A stretch of DNA of 64,000 nt from contig OU744453.1 of the NCBI GenBank assembly GCA_916610825.1, forward strand, positions 20,327,301 through 20,391,300. Direction: 5' to 3'. Below, in pieces: positions 47,469-59,947 of the stretch; the stretch's first letter is position 1, and each line of letters starts with the position of its first letter. The notes beneath the pieces are model-generated. The model had not been told where the DNA came from, ran no database searches, and was given only the letters and a program-made list of their open reading frames with translations. This DNA comes from Haliclystus octoradiatus (Eukaryota; Cnidaria; Staurozoa; Stauromedusae; Haliclystidae). The translations under genes and the position numbers were made by a program.

Positions 47469-50400
47469 GTGCCCAATCCAATGGCTTCATCTTTCATTCA
47501 AAAACACATTGCATTACTCTGTATATGATCTGCTATTGGATTGATGAGATCTAATGATGGAGAAATGGAGAATTAATATGTCCCTCTCTCGTCACACTCT
47601 GGATGAGAAGGGTCGTACGAAACGTCAAAAGTGTCAAATTCAGTAGTCAGTTGTTGCCGTTGATAGCCGCGCCAACCCACATTGAAATATCCAAGCTCTT
47701 GCCCCTACCATAAGGTAATCCGTCCCTCGCGGACATATAAACTCAAAATGCAGTTATAAATTATATTATATACTCTATGCGGGATATGAATGAGAGAATG
47801 AAAAGGCAATTTTTTTATAAGTCATCCAACGAATGTTTTGATTATGATTTAAATATTCCTTTATGTTAACATGTTTATTAATTTATGCTTAATAATAAAT
47901 GTTTGGATAACATAACTTGAACATTTAATCATGCATACCCATTTATTATTTCCTGCAATTTAAAAAGTTTTTGTAGAAATTAAAATATAACTTTGTTCTT
48001 TAGAGACATTCTCTAATTCGAATTAAACGATCTGGCTGAAATGGGTCATTGATGCGAACACACATTCACATGTCGTACACATCTTCGAAACGAGAGAGCT
48101 AGGAACTAGTCGAAAGACCTGAAGTGGGAAGGATTTGTTGCCTGCATACAGACCCTTTGTGGACTAAGAAATCAGAAAGGTCCCTGACGAGCCTCATGAA
48201 AGAAACGAAAGTCAGATCAGACTAGCCTTTACTTTTTGAATGTAAATTCTACTCATTACAATGCTGTATTTATTACTATCCATTCTTATTACTGTTAGTG
48301 TTTGTTAATCATACTAGAAAATGATGGTATTTTAGGAATACGAAAATTGATAGTTTAAATTATTTTAATTTGTCAAATACAGTTTGTTTCAATTTCTATC
48401 ATGTAGTCGAGGTTAATTTGTATTTTCTCAGCTCTACACAGCCTTTCATTCATTGCATAATATTTAGGTTTGTTTAATTGATATTTCAGCAGAAGTATTT
48501 GCATAGTGCTAATACCATATTGTTAAAGTGTTGAGATAACGTTTAGTAATTATTATTTAGAGGCTTCAGAATACGCAATTTAACTTCTAGTAATAGTTAT
48601 CAATTATTTTATTTTCGTTACCACAGAACAACTCACCAAACACTTTCAAATGTCAATCAAAATATAGTTAGCGTCCGACAAAAATCAAACAAAACAAAAA
48701 TATTCACTTTGGAAGCATGGGATATTCTATAATACAGCAGCCTCGATTTCCTTGCTTCAAAACAATGTTTATAAATGAATCTCTCTTTCTGTTTTCCATA
48801 ACGTTGTCTACATCTGATTTACTAAATGTAAATGACTGCAATGGTCGCTCACGCCAGTTTTTTGAAAATTGACCCGGCTGGTCGATATCAACATGATGTA
48901 GAACAATGAAGTGGAAATGATGTGTCGAGGGTTTATATAAGTTACAAAAATGTTTCGTGAGTTGACATTATCCATATTATACTATGCTTATTTTATAATT
49001 ACTTTTGACATAAATTGGATGACTTTCAGAATTGAAATCGTCACAATTTGCGATACATCAACTGATTCAAATCCTGCCTAAGCATGGTTTTGACGAGGAT
49101 CAAATCAATAGAGTTAATAAAAGGCTGCTTTTGGCATTCCGAATAACTGCAATTTAATTTCATATGCTTATGAGTTCAGGCGAGGGCATTGAACTCTTCA
49201 ACCAGTGTAGTTGACAACGAGCCCATCTTCCGTCATGTCCGCACTATCCCCTTTATCCAGAGTTTCAGAAACAGAGATAATTATATTTCAATTTCCCCCA
49301 AGCGTCTTGATCTCATATCAACACAATATATAGGAACTTAGACAGAGTAATGCAACGTGTCAGAATTAATCAATTGAAGCCATTGAGCCAGAATCAAACC
49401 AAATTTCTATCAGATGACATGCTATATTTGGTTACTCAAATGTAGCCCAGAGCACGCGGTCGGATCCAATCAGACATTGCAGCTACAAGCGCTTAAAAGT
49501 TAAAATCGATTCATCATAGATAGAAAGCTAGAAAGCATAACCAAACTGATTAATTCTATACTCATAAGATACCTCTAACGCAAATTAAGGATCAGATAAC
49601 AGGCTAGCAAGTGGCTGTAGTAGTTGTATTTGCCAGCCTCTCTCTCTCTCTCTCTTGTGCGTAATCATATCACCTTTCTTTTATCTCAATCAACTGCAGA
49701 ACGTAGCTCATCGAATGGTCTCGTGAAGATCAGATTGAAAATCCAACTGTCATCATCTTGAGTCCTACCTTCACATCTCAAGGATCTGTGAGTACTTTAA
49801 GTTACACGTTCAATTCTTATATATATAGTCTTTACGACGCCTTCTACCTCTCCAATGGTTTTTCATTCTTCAATTGGTAACATCGAGTTTATCTTTATCC
49901 AAACTAAACGCCTATGAAACGAACACATGAATGAATATAGATTCATACAATCAAAATAATTTGTGTCTCACATCTAAAGAATGTATGAATTGAATTGAAT
50001 TGAACACATGGATCCCTCACTAGCTTACAACAAATTTCTTAATGAGATGCTACGTATAATGCATCTCCGTGGGCAGCTATTACTTCAACCGGCTCATCTA
50101 CCACACCCTAATTAGAATACCATAACTAATCGACCATTAACCAACCTAGATTGTTCATATTGTTAGCTACTTACAATAAAAATCAAAACAAATATTTCAT
50201 TTCATACCTCTGAGTTCCTTCCTTCGGAGACGTGCCATTTTCTTCTGTCCTTCTTTTCCATTTTGTGTGATGATGTAATACGCCCATGTTGATTTTGAGG
50301 TACGCGAGGGAAACCGAAGCACTCGGAGAAAAACCCTCGCCAGGCGTAATACACCGGTAGTTTTCATTAATTTATTCACACTTATAAGTCATTTTGGGAA

Positions 50401-53247
50401 ACAATCATGTTTGTTGGATCTAGAAATTAAGACATGAATTGTTTTATCATTACATAAGTTCGTATTATTTAAAAATGTGTATAATTAGAAAGTAGCTTTA
50501 TCCACATTCAATCTTGCCATGAAATGCATTTGATGAAAGTACGATGGAGATATACATTATCTTTGACTGATGATAAAATTATGTTAACTAACGATGCCCC
50601 GGCTTGTTATTGTCAAATGGATATTGTGACTATGATCATTTTTAATCTATAACGACTACGGTTTAATTGCTTCACATGTGAATTTGGACACAATAATATC
50701 AATCCTTAGTATAGGTTTCATTATTTATTTTTCTAAATTATACTTCAACTTTATAGGCATACAGAGGAGGAATGAATAAAAGAAATTAATATATGAAATA
50801 ATGTAGCCATTATATAAGGATATGAATTTCAAGGATGTACAATTATACATGCTGCTTTTGATACATCCAAGGGTTTCGTTCTGTAGGTAGAATTGACAAA
50901 ACGTTGTGATTCTACCAACGAAATAATTTGAAAATATCGAGGAGCCGTACCTCAGACATAAGTAGGTCCTAGTTCTAAGCCATTTATCTTCTTCCTTCAA
51001 TTTATCTTCTCCTGTTGTCTCTCGTCCGTTTCCATCGCCTCTAACATATTTCCATATCATCAATTCGTCATTTATCTGATTGAAAAATTAACACGAAAAT
51101 ATATGTACTCATTCGAATTTCGATCACATAACTGAAGAGAGTCTAGTTATTAATTCACCATGAGTATGATTGAGAGGCTGAGATACTATAGTATTTTTGT
51201 TTTCATTAATCTAATTTTGCTTTTTAAATCTTAATAATAACTATGTGCCAATGGAGGCCTGTTTAAATGGTCAATCAAACCACTTGCATAATTTATATTG
51301 CGGGTTTTGAGAAACCAACTGCTTAAGATGCTAATATCGGATCGGATATTTCTTGTTCTAAGATTTGGAAATTCAGATAAATGTATTATTAGGAATTAAA
51401 TTTGTGATTATTCATAAATACGGATACATGGCATATGAAATATTATCACAGATATACTTCTCAACTACTGTACTTCAGTGGGCCTCATTCCAAAATATAT
51501 ATTTTATTTTCTAGATAAGCCTCGGTTCGAAGTATATACATTATACAACCTGATGTATTGCTTGGATCTTCCAATCATCCAATCATGGGCGTGGCTGCAC
51601 CTCTTTTTCTAAATGCCATATACAGTACTCAGTTAGTGCTTAGCTTGGTCTTAGCAGGATGTTAAACTGCTCCTGTCAGATCAATAAAACAGAATGAAGG
51701 ATAATTGAAAAATATTTATGATGTAATTCAGAAAATGATGTTGTGCAAAGATTTTTGGATATTTAAATACTGCCCATAATCATTTTAAGTAAGTTAACTT
51801 TGCTAAAGGAAATTAATACGCCAAGTTGAATGAAAATTGTCGTAATGTCTTTTAATGCAATAATTATATACCCTACATTACTATTTCGACGAGTATATTT
51901 GTTTTCCGTCAATAAATCTAGTCTGGGAGACAAAGACATATCTACCGGGTTGATTATATAGCAACCGATCAACTATGTAAAACTTTTTATCCAACTCTTT
52001 TAATCATGACTATATGATCTATTTTTCAATTGTAAAATTCTGAAAATGAAGTAAACAATGTCCATATCTTATTGCTCGATCATATGTAAAACCGTCTTAC
52101 TCCTCGTATGAATTGAATATTTTGCCTACCTCTCTTGAGCCAGCAAGCCTGAAATAAAATTTACCAGTCATGCGATTTAATTAGTACAATGGAAAATATC
52201 GTGTTTAATTAATCATTTTTCCGAAATTCAAATCGGATTTGAAAACGATCAGATCGAACTGACTCATTAACGGTATCGTTATAAAAATGGCTTCTACTTA
52301 TCAAATGACTTTATTTAATCAGAATTTGAAGTTTGAAAACTTCAGATAAATGTTTATTTGATAAAAGCGTATTTAGGATAGATAGCCTTCCTCCTAATTG
52401 ACTGATTGAACCAACCAACGGCATTACTCAACAGTCATACAGTCACTCAACAACAGAGGACAGAACAACACTTTGATGATTGCATCTATACATTTTGTTG
52501 TTGCCTTCAATGTATGATATTTTACTTGATGTAATAACTTTTAACATGACCAATTTCATTTCTTTCTTACCGTTTGAATATTTATGCCAACTGAACTGAA
52601 CGAACTTGGACGATGTCACTGGCGTGTTCATTATTTTCCGAAAATTCCATTACATTAAGAAATGACTTGTTTAGTTGCTTTAATTCAAATGCATCAAGAC
52701 ATATATGATAATATCTATATAAACGTATTTCTTCCAAACTTCTTCACAATATTTGTAGACGGTGAGAAATTTAGCAAAGGAAATATTTTACTTTTACAAT
52801 GGTCCAAAGACCATGAAACAAAATCGCAATGTCCCAAGGGAATAAAGGGCACTATGCCATAGCAGCGTCTCATGTACGAATCATTTCTACAGGGGAAAGG
52901 AAAAGGAACAACCCTTAAGGGTAAGCTGTAGAATGTTGTCCCAGGGTTGCATTAGAATTAACTTCCTGACGAAAAAAAATAAAAAACAAAAATTAAATTA
53001 TTGTATATTATTATAACCATCCAAACGGAATGAGGGCCCTTGACTATAGCTTCAACAGCTTTATTACATATTTACATCTATTTATAAATTATATATAAAC
53101 TAGTTTTTATTATATTACAATTAAATATTATTCATTAAAATATCCGTCTTTTAATTTTAGCATTCCGTTGTATAATCAGCAATATCACTCTCCGTCTTTA
53201 ATGAAAAACTGAGAAAGTTCAGAACCAATTCGGTTTGTGATAAACTA
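47469..53247. other. Gene-poor stretch, no recognised gene
   Basis: About 5.8 kb of AT-rich sequence. I found no exon with family similarity on either strand. Simple tracts occur, such as (TC)n near 49637-49654. At 50285-50350 there is a GGTTTCCCTCGCG-type segment (minus strand) that resembles a dispersed repeat. Short open frames here show no coding signature. Confidence 0.5.
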
Positions 53248-54344
53248 TTAACTTTCCAAAGCAATTTCTTCTTTGGTTGAGTTTAATTGCTGATTGCTAA
53301 TTTCTTTTCCCCATGCAATCTGTACATGACTAACTCTATTTGATACATTGAATTTAAAATCATTAGGTAGATCTCTTGCTAGCAATGCTTCGCGTCTAGT
53401 CTTTGCAACCTGACAAATCAAATTAAATATTTGTCAATCATAATCCAGTATACTCCACTGTAAACTTATAGAAAGAGGATTGCCCAAATTAACTTGAAAA
53501 GATTACTTTATAAGAATTAGCATAGTTTATAGAGACCTCTCTCTATAATGGATAATTCTTGAACAATATTATTCAAAATCAAAAACTATATTTCAAATAT
53601 ATTTCAGTTCTTGACACACTATCGAATACAGCTGTGCTCTTTCCCATTCTTGAAAGCGAGATACTCTTTACCAAAAGTAAAATATGCGAGAAACATCCTA
53701 AACTAGTTATAATTCGATTGACAGCTTGTAAACAAATACAATAAAATATGCTCTCGTTGCGAAGATGAATTTTCAAACCTGTTTTAAAAAGTCCTGCTTT
53801 GCATTTCCATATCCATTGAAGATATAATCAGCAAATCTCACCCTGCCACCAAGATACATCTGAAAAGATATCAAGGGACAGTACGCGATAATAATCAACT
53901 ACTACAGCCAGATCGCAATATACAGGTGGCCGTTGCTGACAGAGTTAGTAGAATCTATGGACTGTCGGGTATATTCCTCATCTGCGGCTGAAAGTTTACA
54001 TACAGCATCGATCGAAGTGTCCACATTAGTGAATAAGATGACTGTCTTATATGTGTGATTAGCTATGGAAACGGATAAGAGAGTATCTAACCGTCTAATT
54101 AATACAGAAGTCATTAAATTGACAAGTAAACCATTAATGACCTATTGTTGATCACATCGCAACATTCCATCCTAATCCGATATCAGCTATCCGACACTAT
54201 AGAGATCATAACGAGATTCTGGCCTACCAGAAACATGCCAGGTAATACGTTATGACGATGTTCAAGCAGAGTCACAGAGCATGATCGGATATCTTTTCTA
54301 GATGGGATGACGTAATGTAGGATTCGAAATGGATCGTATTTGGA
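53248..54344 (-). CDS. Unidentified protein, three 3' exons (gene start not found)
   Basis: Three minus-strand segments at 54228-54344, 53779-53859 and 53248-53409 have good pyrimidine-AG acceptors and GT donors. All are whole multiples of three and join in phase 0, ending at TAA (53248-53250). They give at least 119 residues, including KYDPFRILHYVIPSRKD, GGRVRFADYIFNGYGNAKQD and REALLARDLPNDFKFNVSN. There is no signal peptide or membrane segment. I do not recognise the family. AATAAA on the minus strand lies near 53103-53110. Upstream exons should lie above 54344, probably beyond the LINE insertion, but none was secure (a GTGAGA donor near 55930 is one candidate). Confidence 0.6.
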
Positions 54345-54626
54345 CTGAAATAAAAGAGAAAGGAACAAAATCAATACTCGGTAGAAATTGAGAATAAAGT
54401 CAAAAAGAAGGAAGACGTCAGAACTTGATTATTCATCGAGAAAGTAAAATGAAGACTATGAAGGAAATTAGTTGATAAATATATCATTTGATGATCTGAA
54501 TTCTGATTGGTTTAAATCATTCGATATAATAGACATTGACTTTGATAGACATTGATTGACAATTTAATTTCAATTGAAGAAGTGAATTTACTTTCGTAAT
54601 TATCTTTATTGTTAACTGTTAAAGTG

Positions 54627-54785
54627 GGGAAAACCTTTGAAACTATAATTTGATAATATGATGTATTCGAGTCTGAAAATTACAATGGCGTAATTTTTAT
54701 TTCCATCTGGAATTTCCTTGTTGGTGTAAACTACGATCAAAGAGGTGTTTTAAGCCAAATCTCGCTAAGAAAAAAAGAGACCTGA
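54627..54785 (+). mobile_element. Solitary copy of the long-inverted-repeat element end
   Basis: Nearly identical to 22466-22625: the stretch TATTCGAGTCTGAAAATTAC and the following GCGTAATTTTTATTTC block are shared. TTAA precedes it. The element is truncated after about 160 bases. Confidence 0.8.
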
Positions 54786-54859
54786 TTAATTAATTCCTGT
54801 TTAACCTGGTTTAACCTGTTTAACAGCCTTTTGTTTATTGCGGGGATTTATTGAATTAA

Positions 54860-55645
54860 CCTGTGTATGTATGTATGTATGTATGTATTTTGTAGCACAA
54901 TGGCTAACAGGCAAATAAACAAAGGAGGATATTTTTAAATGTATCCTCACTTACATGTGACCTTTAAAAAAAAAGTATATATATATAAAGAAAACTATGT
55001 TATCAGAAATAATGAACAGGCAAAGGAAAAGTTACAGAACTGTGATAAATTAACGTGATTAAGTCTAAATTTGAATGTTTGTAAAGAACTAGACGATATA
55101 ACTTCTTCAGGAAGAGAGTTCCATGGCTTGATTATTCTATTTGCAAAGTAATGTTTGCAACACTCATAGTTAAATGATTTAGTTGGGTACAGCGTCAGTG
55201 AATGTCCACGCAGGGAATATTTGGAATGTTTAAAAGTGAAAAATTCATCTGGAGCCAAATCAATCAAGTTTTTCAAAATTCTAAAGACCATGTGAAGATC
55301 AAACTTAAGGCGGCGTAATTCTAGAGACTCAAGGTTGAGGTAGGCAAGACGATCTACATAGGGCTTGTAAGAATTATTTTTCAAACAAACATATCTTGTG
55401 AAAGAGCGCTGAACATTTTCTAAAATATTTATGTCCTTGATGAGATAGGGATTCCAGACTGGCGTAGATGACTCAAGCATTGGTCTGACGTATGTTGTGA
55501 ACGCTTTCACTAACAGCTCCGGGTTATTTGAGGAAAAGCATTTCTTGATTAGGAAAGAACGGTTTTTTGCTTTAGCGGCTAGCATGGAACAGTGTTCTGT
55601 GAACTTTAGATCTGCAGTTAGTAGGATTCCAAGATCTTTCACATA
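54860..55645 (-). pseudogene. 5'-truncated LINE, C-terminal part of ORF2
   Basis: A 215-codon minus-strand frame (55642 to 54995) reads KDLGILLTADLKFTEHC, YVRPMLESSTPVWNP, LENVQRSFTRYV, LESLELRRLKFDL and NRIIKPWNSLPEEV. This is the region after the reverse transcriptase palm in CR1/Jockey-type LINEs. The palm itself and the endonuclease are absent. The 3' end on the minus strand runs into a TACA microsatellite (54870-54890), as often seen at the ends of this LINE group. Confidence 0.85.
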
Positions 55646-56710
55646 TAAAGACTACCTGTATATAGCGGCCAACACAGGAAATATTTCGTTAATTTTTCAA
55701 TGTAAATGTAATGTAGATATCAGTAAGTGTCAATGATATAAGGTTACACTTATAATCTAGTATTCTTTCATGGGTAAGTCGAGTTATCATTTGTATAGAG
55801 CATGTACTATTGTGCTATCCATCAATTAAGACACGATGCTTGAAGGATAAAAAATCCGCGAGAAGTAATTCAGTTCAAACGCAATACAAAGAGACATCGT
55901 AAACAGATTGATTAATTAATATCTCACCTGCAAGTAATGGTCTGTAATATGTCTGTAATACACAATACATGTAGTTTACGTAATTTCCAAAGCAGCTTTT
56001 GTTGCAAGGTCAATCAATCAATCAACATTCCTTGGCGAAGCATGAACCATTCAACCGTATATGAAACTAATTTCAAATCAATTGTTGTTAAGTGAGGATT
56101 TGATTCGAGAATTCAACGAATGCAATTTTATTTTTTTAAAACCTAATAATTAACTGCGAAACTTGACTATGGCTGCACGAAGCACTCAAAGCGTGGTTGC
56201 CATGGATAAAAATATCAAATTGTATTCGTTGAATTATCTAATCAAATCAATTGCAATTTCAGAAAAAAAACTAATAATTAAGGTGGTTTGGAATTCAATC
56301 TAGATTAAGATTATGGGATTTTTTGCCCGTGCCCCAGGATTGAGATGGCCCCTTGATGTGTTTGTGGACAGATGGTTGAGATACGATCCCAGATGATGAA
56401 TACCCCCCAAAGACAGGCAGTTGCTGAAAAAATTTCGGATCAAGGAGAGTAGATTTGAGTTGTCGCAGCATTATTAATAGTAGTATTAATACTTGAAATA
56501 AATCATGAAACAATACAAATATTAGTTTGATATTTCAATTATAAATTTGTAAATTTTCATCATGCCAACGATCCCTCCAGGTTGGAGTTTAATCGCAGCT
56601 TTCATACCGATACAAATATTCAAATATTATACAGAATAAATATTAAATTCAATTTTATTTTAAAGTGTTTGATTCACCGATTTCAAAGCCATCCCTTTGG
56701 CGAGAATTTA

Positions 56711-57335
56711 TCATGTTGCCTTCACTCTTCTCTCAACCGGACTGTCGAATTTTTGTTGTATAGCGGGTTTGTCGTAATGGAATTCCTCTTTCTCGTCGGT
56801 GTTCTCATGTTTTAGCCCATTTTCTTGTTTTAAATCTGTATATCCCTTGTTTTCCTCCACAGAATCTTTCTTTTTAAACAACTGAGATATTTTTCTAGAC
56901 ACATAACGTCCAGCTAAAGGGAAATAAAGCAAAAATGATGTAATATTTGCTAGCTGCAATGGGCTACTGTATTTAACCTGACTCGTAAACCAAAACAGTA
57001 AAAGCTATTCATAATAACTTACCGTCAATTATAAGTCATACCATTATGGTAAATCGTTGATTTTACAAATCAAACAGTAATATACTTTTCTAAATAATTT
57101 CTCCAGCGTTCAACACACAAGATGATAAATGTAATGAATCGTCAAAACAAAAGCTGGAATGCTGCTGACACAGTGCTGACAATCATATGTTCTTACTTCT
57201 GATTGGTCTTTGTTGATCACATGTTTAAAATTCTACGAATCGAAAATTGCGCGAAATTAGCAGATGAACTTTTTTGTGAAATAATTAATTTAATGGTTCA
57301 ATTGTTACCTTACCTGTAATTATGCTGACGAACAT
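56711..57335 (-). CDS. Possible two-exon small basic protein, about 74 aa
   Basis: The second exon (56711-56913) follows a TTTCCCTTTAG acceptor and reads GRYVSRKISQLFKKKDSVEE, then a Lys/Glu-rich stretch, ending RRVKAT and TGA. A 22-base first exon (57314-57335), ATG through GTAAGG donor, joins it in phase to begin MFVSIITAGRYV. Composition suggests a cytosolic basic tail after a very short hydrophobic start. No confident family match; loosely similar in character to small C18orf32-like proteins. It would be divergent from the rolling stone gene with about 420 bp between start codons. The first exon is the uncertain part. Confidence 0.45.
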
Positions 57336-57752
57336 GATCGTATCAAAAGGCGGGATTCTTATTTTATATTGGATTATAATCGGTCAATACAGTGCTGCTG
57401 TGAAACCATGACCTTTTGATAAACAGCTAAACAAATGTCTTCTGCGCAGCTCAGTAATCCTGTCAATGTTTCATTACTTGTAACACCATGACGGGCCTAT
57501 TGTCAATAGATCGAATTCCTCAATCACACAGTTCGATCTTGTTTTTACGTCAATCTCTCCCACGGTCATGTTGTCATGTAGTTTCAGACAGATTATTTCG
57601 CCTGTTCGCTCTTTTAATGATCTTACAGACACTTATTTTGCAAATTACAAGCCTTCCTGTGTTGCATACATGTAAACTTGTAACTGAGCTACTAGTTAAT
57701 TCTGTGTTGCCTTTTGCACCATATCTACCGACAGTGGCATTGCATACGAACC

Positions 57753-59066
57753 ATGCAGACTCAATTCAAAACGCAATTCACAAAACAAAAGTTCTCTCTT
57801 CGACATGACGAGCTGAAAGATTTTGCTGTCTCACAGGTAAACAACGATCCTTCGAAAGTCATTTCATAAGATATTTAATTACAACTTCCACATGTCTCCT
57901 AGGACGATATTAATAGTTTGAGGCGATGTTTTGAAGTGCTAATCAATAAATTCTCGTTTTTCAAGTCGCCATACACCCACACACAGAGTATAGAAGTATA
58001 CTCAGGGGCACTGATCGAGAGGAACAAGGCACACCTTTGACGCACACCTCTAAACGAATCTTTCCTTTACAGGTTATCAGTAGATTCCCTCAACTATGCA
58101 TTCATGAGGGCATTGATGATCATCATTCAAGTAATCAAATTTCATTTCCCCTGTTAGTGAGAGAAGTATGGTTTTTGTTCAATTACAATTAGTGTGCATT
58201 TTCATCACAACCAATGTGCACATTGATGAAAAGGGGGTGCCCGAATGCCCCCTATAACTGTCCCACGTATGTACACACATGAATAGTGAACAGTGTGCTT
58301 TTATCTATTACAGTGGGGAAGAGTGTCTCCTGTTGCACTCCTTTGTTGGCGAATTGCCCTCTTCGTTTGGATACTGACATGGCTTATTGCGGAGTTCATT
58401 TTATCTGACACACCATTGTCATTTTTTCTGTATATGACAAATTACAGTTATTTGGCTGTTCTGTTTTACTTCATCAATGCTACTCTCTCGTCAATTATAA
58501 AATTACGCAAGCAAACATCACAAGCTCATACCAAAATGTCGCATCTGCATCAATCACATTGGGTCTTATATAACATCGCATTGACGCTATCCTTTCTTGT
58601 TACCATTGGTTACTGGGCGCTTTTGTATCGCAACACAAAATCCCAACCAGATGGAGTGTGGAAAACTTTCAAAAGAATTCATAAACATGGAGGAACGTTT
58701 ATGATTATGATAATGGAAATGTTTTTGAACAGAATACCGCATCGCCTGGCACATTTCACACATTCAACTATCTTTATCACAATATATATGATAGCGCATG
58801 GTATCTATAGCATTCTTACAAATGATTCCCCTTATGGCTCAATGTATGATTATAAAAACAACACTGTATCAGCCATCTTGGTTACCATAGGGATGGTGTT
58901 TATTGCTCCATTCATGGGACATTTGGTAGTTCACTTGGTATATAGACTTAAGATGTGTTTAGTTAAGGGACAACATCATCCTATAGGAAATACAGATGAA
59001 AAAGCAACTTTAGACATGGAGAAAACAGCAACACTTACGGTCAATTATAGTACACCAAATGCATAA
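57753..59066 (+). CDS. Rolling stone family multipass membrane protein, two exons, 278 aa
   Basis: Exon 1 (57753-57836) encodes MQTQFKTQFTKQKFSLRHDE and ends VSQ at a GTAAAC donor. Exon 2 (58314-59066) opens WGRVSPVALLCWRIALFVWI in phase 0. Hydrophobic segments: LLCWRIALFVWILTWL, FFLYMTNYSYLAVLFYFI, WVLYNIALTLSFLVTIGYW, FMIMIMEMFL, STIFITIYMIAHGIYSIL and AILVTIGMVFIAPFMGHLVV. The YMTNYSYL, HGG and HGIY motifs and the length fit the rolling stone family, first studied in Drosophila myoblast fusion; function elsewhere is poorly known. The open frame upstream at 57488 is in another frame and is ignored. AATAAA lies at 59454. Confidence 0.8.
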
Positions 59067-59453
59067 TTATTAAAATTGATTCTGGATTATTACGATGCAT
59101 ACATTAGTTGACTTATATCCCAGTGCAAGATAATTAGTCTCTAGTTATCAAATAATCTTCAAAGAATGCTTGCATATCAGTTACAGTAATATAATTACAC
59201 TCCATTAGAACTCTTTTGGTTTTTGTAATTAGATTTCTATCATGACTTCATTTCAGTTCATAATTGTAATCCTGCACGTGCGTGCTCACCATGGCAGCAT
59301 ATTCTGTCTCTGAAAGGTGGCTGGTGCTTTGTCTTTTCTATTTACATAATTCCACTCAGGAGATGCATGCCAACCTAAAGTGTCAAAGCAACAAAGCTTA
59401 CAAACCGTGACATCTACACCAATCATCAAAACAGCAACAATGATAACATTCTA

Positions 59454-59788
59454 AATAAAAATGAATGCTGCAATTCAAATAAAAAATAAAAAATAGCTCC
59501 GCTACGCTCGGACTCATGGTGAATAATATAATAATCAAAATAAACCAATTGAAATCAAATTCAATAGAATATCATATCAATCAAATCATAATGCAAAGAA
59601 AAATCAAATCAAATCAAATTCAAAAAAAAGTAAAACAATCCAATCGAATGATATAAAAATCAGATCAAATAAAAAAATCAACTTCAATCAAATAAAATGA
59701 AATAAATTATAACAATATCCAAATAATATAATAATATAAAAAAAAATATATCCAAATAATAAAAAAAATAAAAAAAAAAAAAAAATGA
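59454..59788. repeat. A-rich low-complexity tract
   Basis: Repeated AATCAAATCAAATC, AAATAAAAAAAT and long A runs. No coding content. On the minus strand the T run at 59761-59785 directly follows the tRNA-like body. Confidence 0.8.
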
Positions 59789-59947
59789 GAAGGCAGACCG
59801 ATGGGATTGAACCCAAGACCCCGCGCGCCTTATGCAAACGCTTCACCACTAGACCTAGCCTGCGTACCAGCCCCGAGGTTTATTTCTAAAACCATATGGT
59901 TTCAGAAAAAACCTAGGGGCTGGTACGCAGGCTCTACTAGACCATAC
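59789..59947 (-). pseudogene. tRNA-like sequence (tRNA pseudogene or SINE head) split by a hairpin insertion
   Basis: On the minus strand GGTCTAGTGGTGAAGCG matches an internal A box and GGGTTCAATCCC (59803-59814) matches a B box, spaced as in a tRNA; the body ends in a T run, as a Pol III terminator would. The 5' part is cut by a hairpin element at 59856-59935. A clean seven-pair acceptor stem could not be formed, so this is a relic or SINE head rather than a working tRNA gene. Confidence 0.6.
59856..59935. mobile_element. Hairpin MITE (hAT-like) with 8-bp target duplication
   Basis: GCCTGCGTACCAGCCCC (59858-59874) is exactly mirrored by GGGGCTGGTACGCAGGC (59916-59932). The direct repeat ACTAGACC flanks the element at 59848-59855 and 59936-59943. 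An 8-bp duplication and TAGCC-type ends suggest the hAT superfamily. Confidence 0.8.

Noticed and set aside
49690..49800. Splice-like AG followed by a short open stretch
   Set aside because: Stops appear within about 20 codons in all frames and no family similarity was seen.
56295..56513. 72-codon minus-strand frame
   Set aside because: Low coding character, no splice support and no recognisable motif.
57488..57808. 106-codon open frame before the rolling stone gene
   Set aside because: It overlaps exon 1 in a different frame, has no family similarity, and the frame from ATG 57753 joins exon 2 in phase with a family-like N-terminus.
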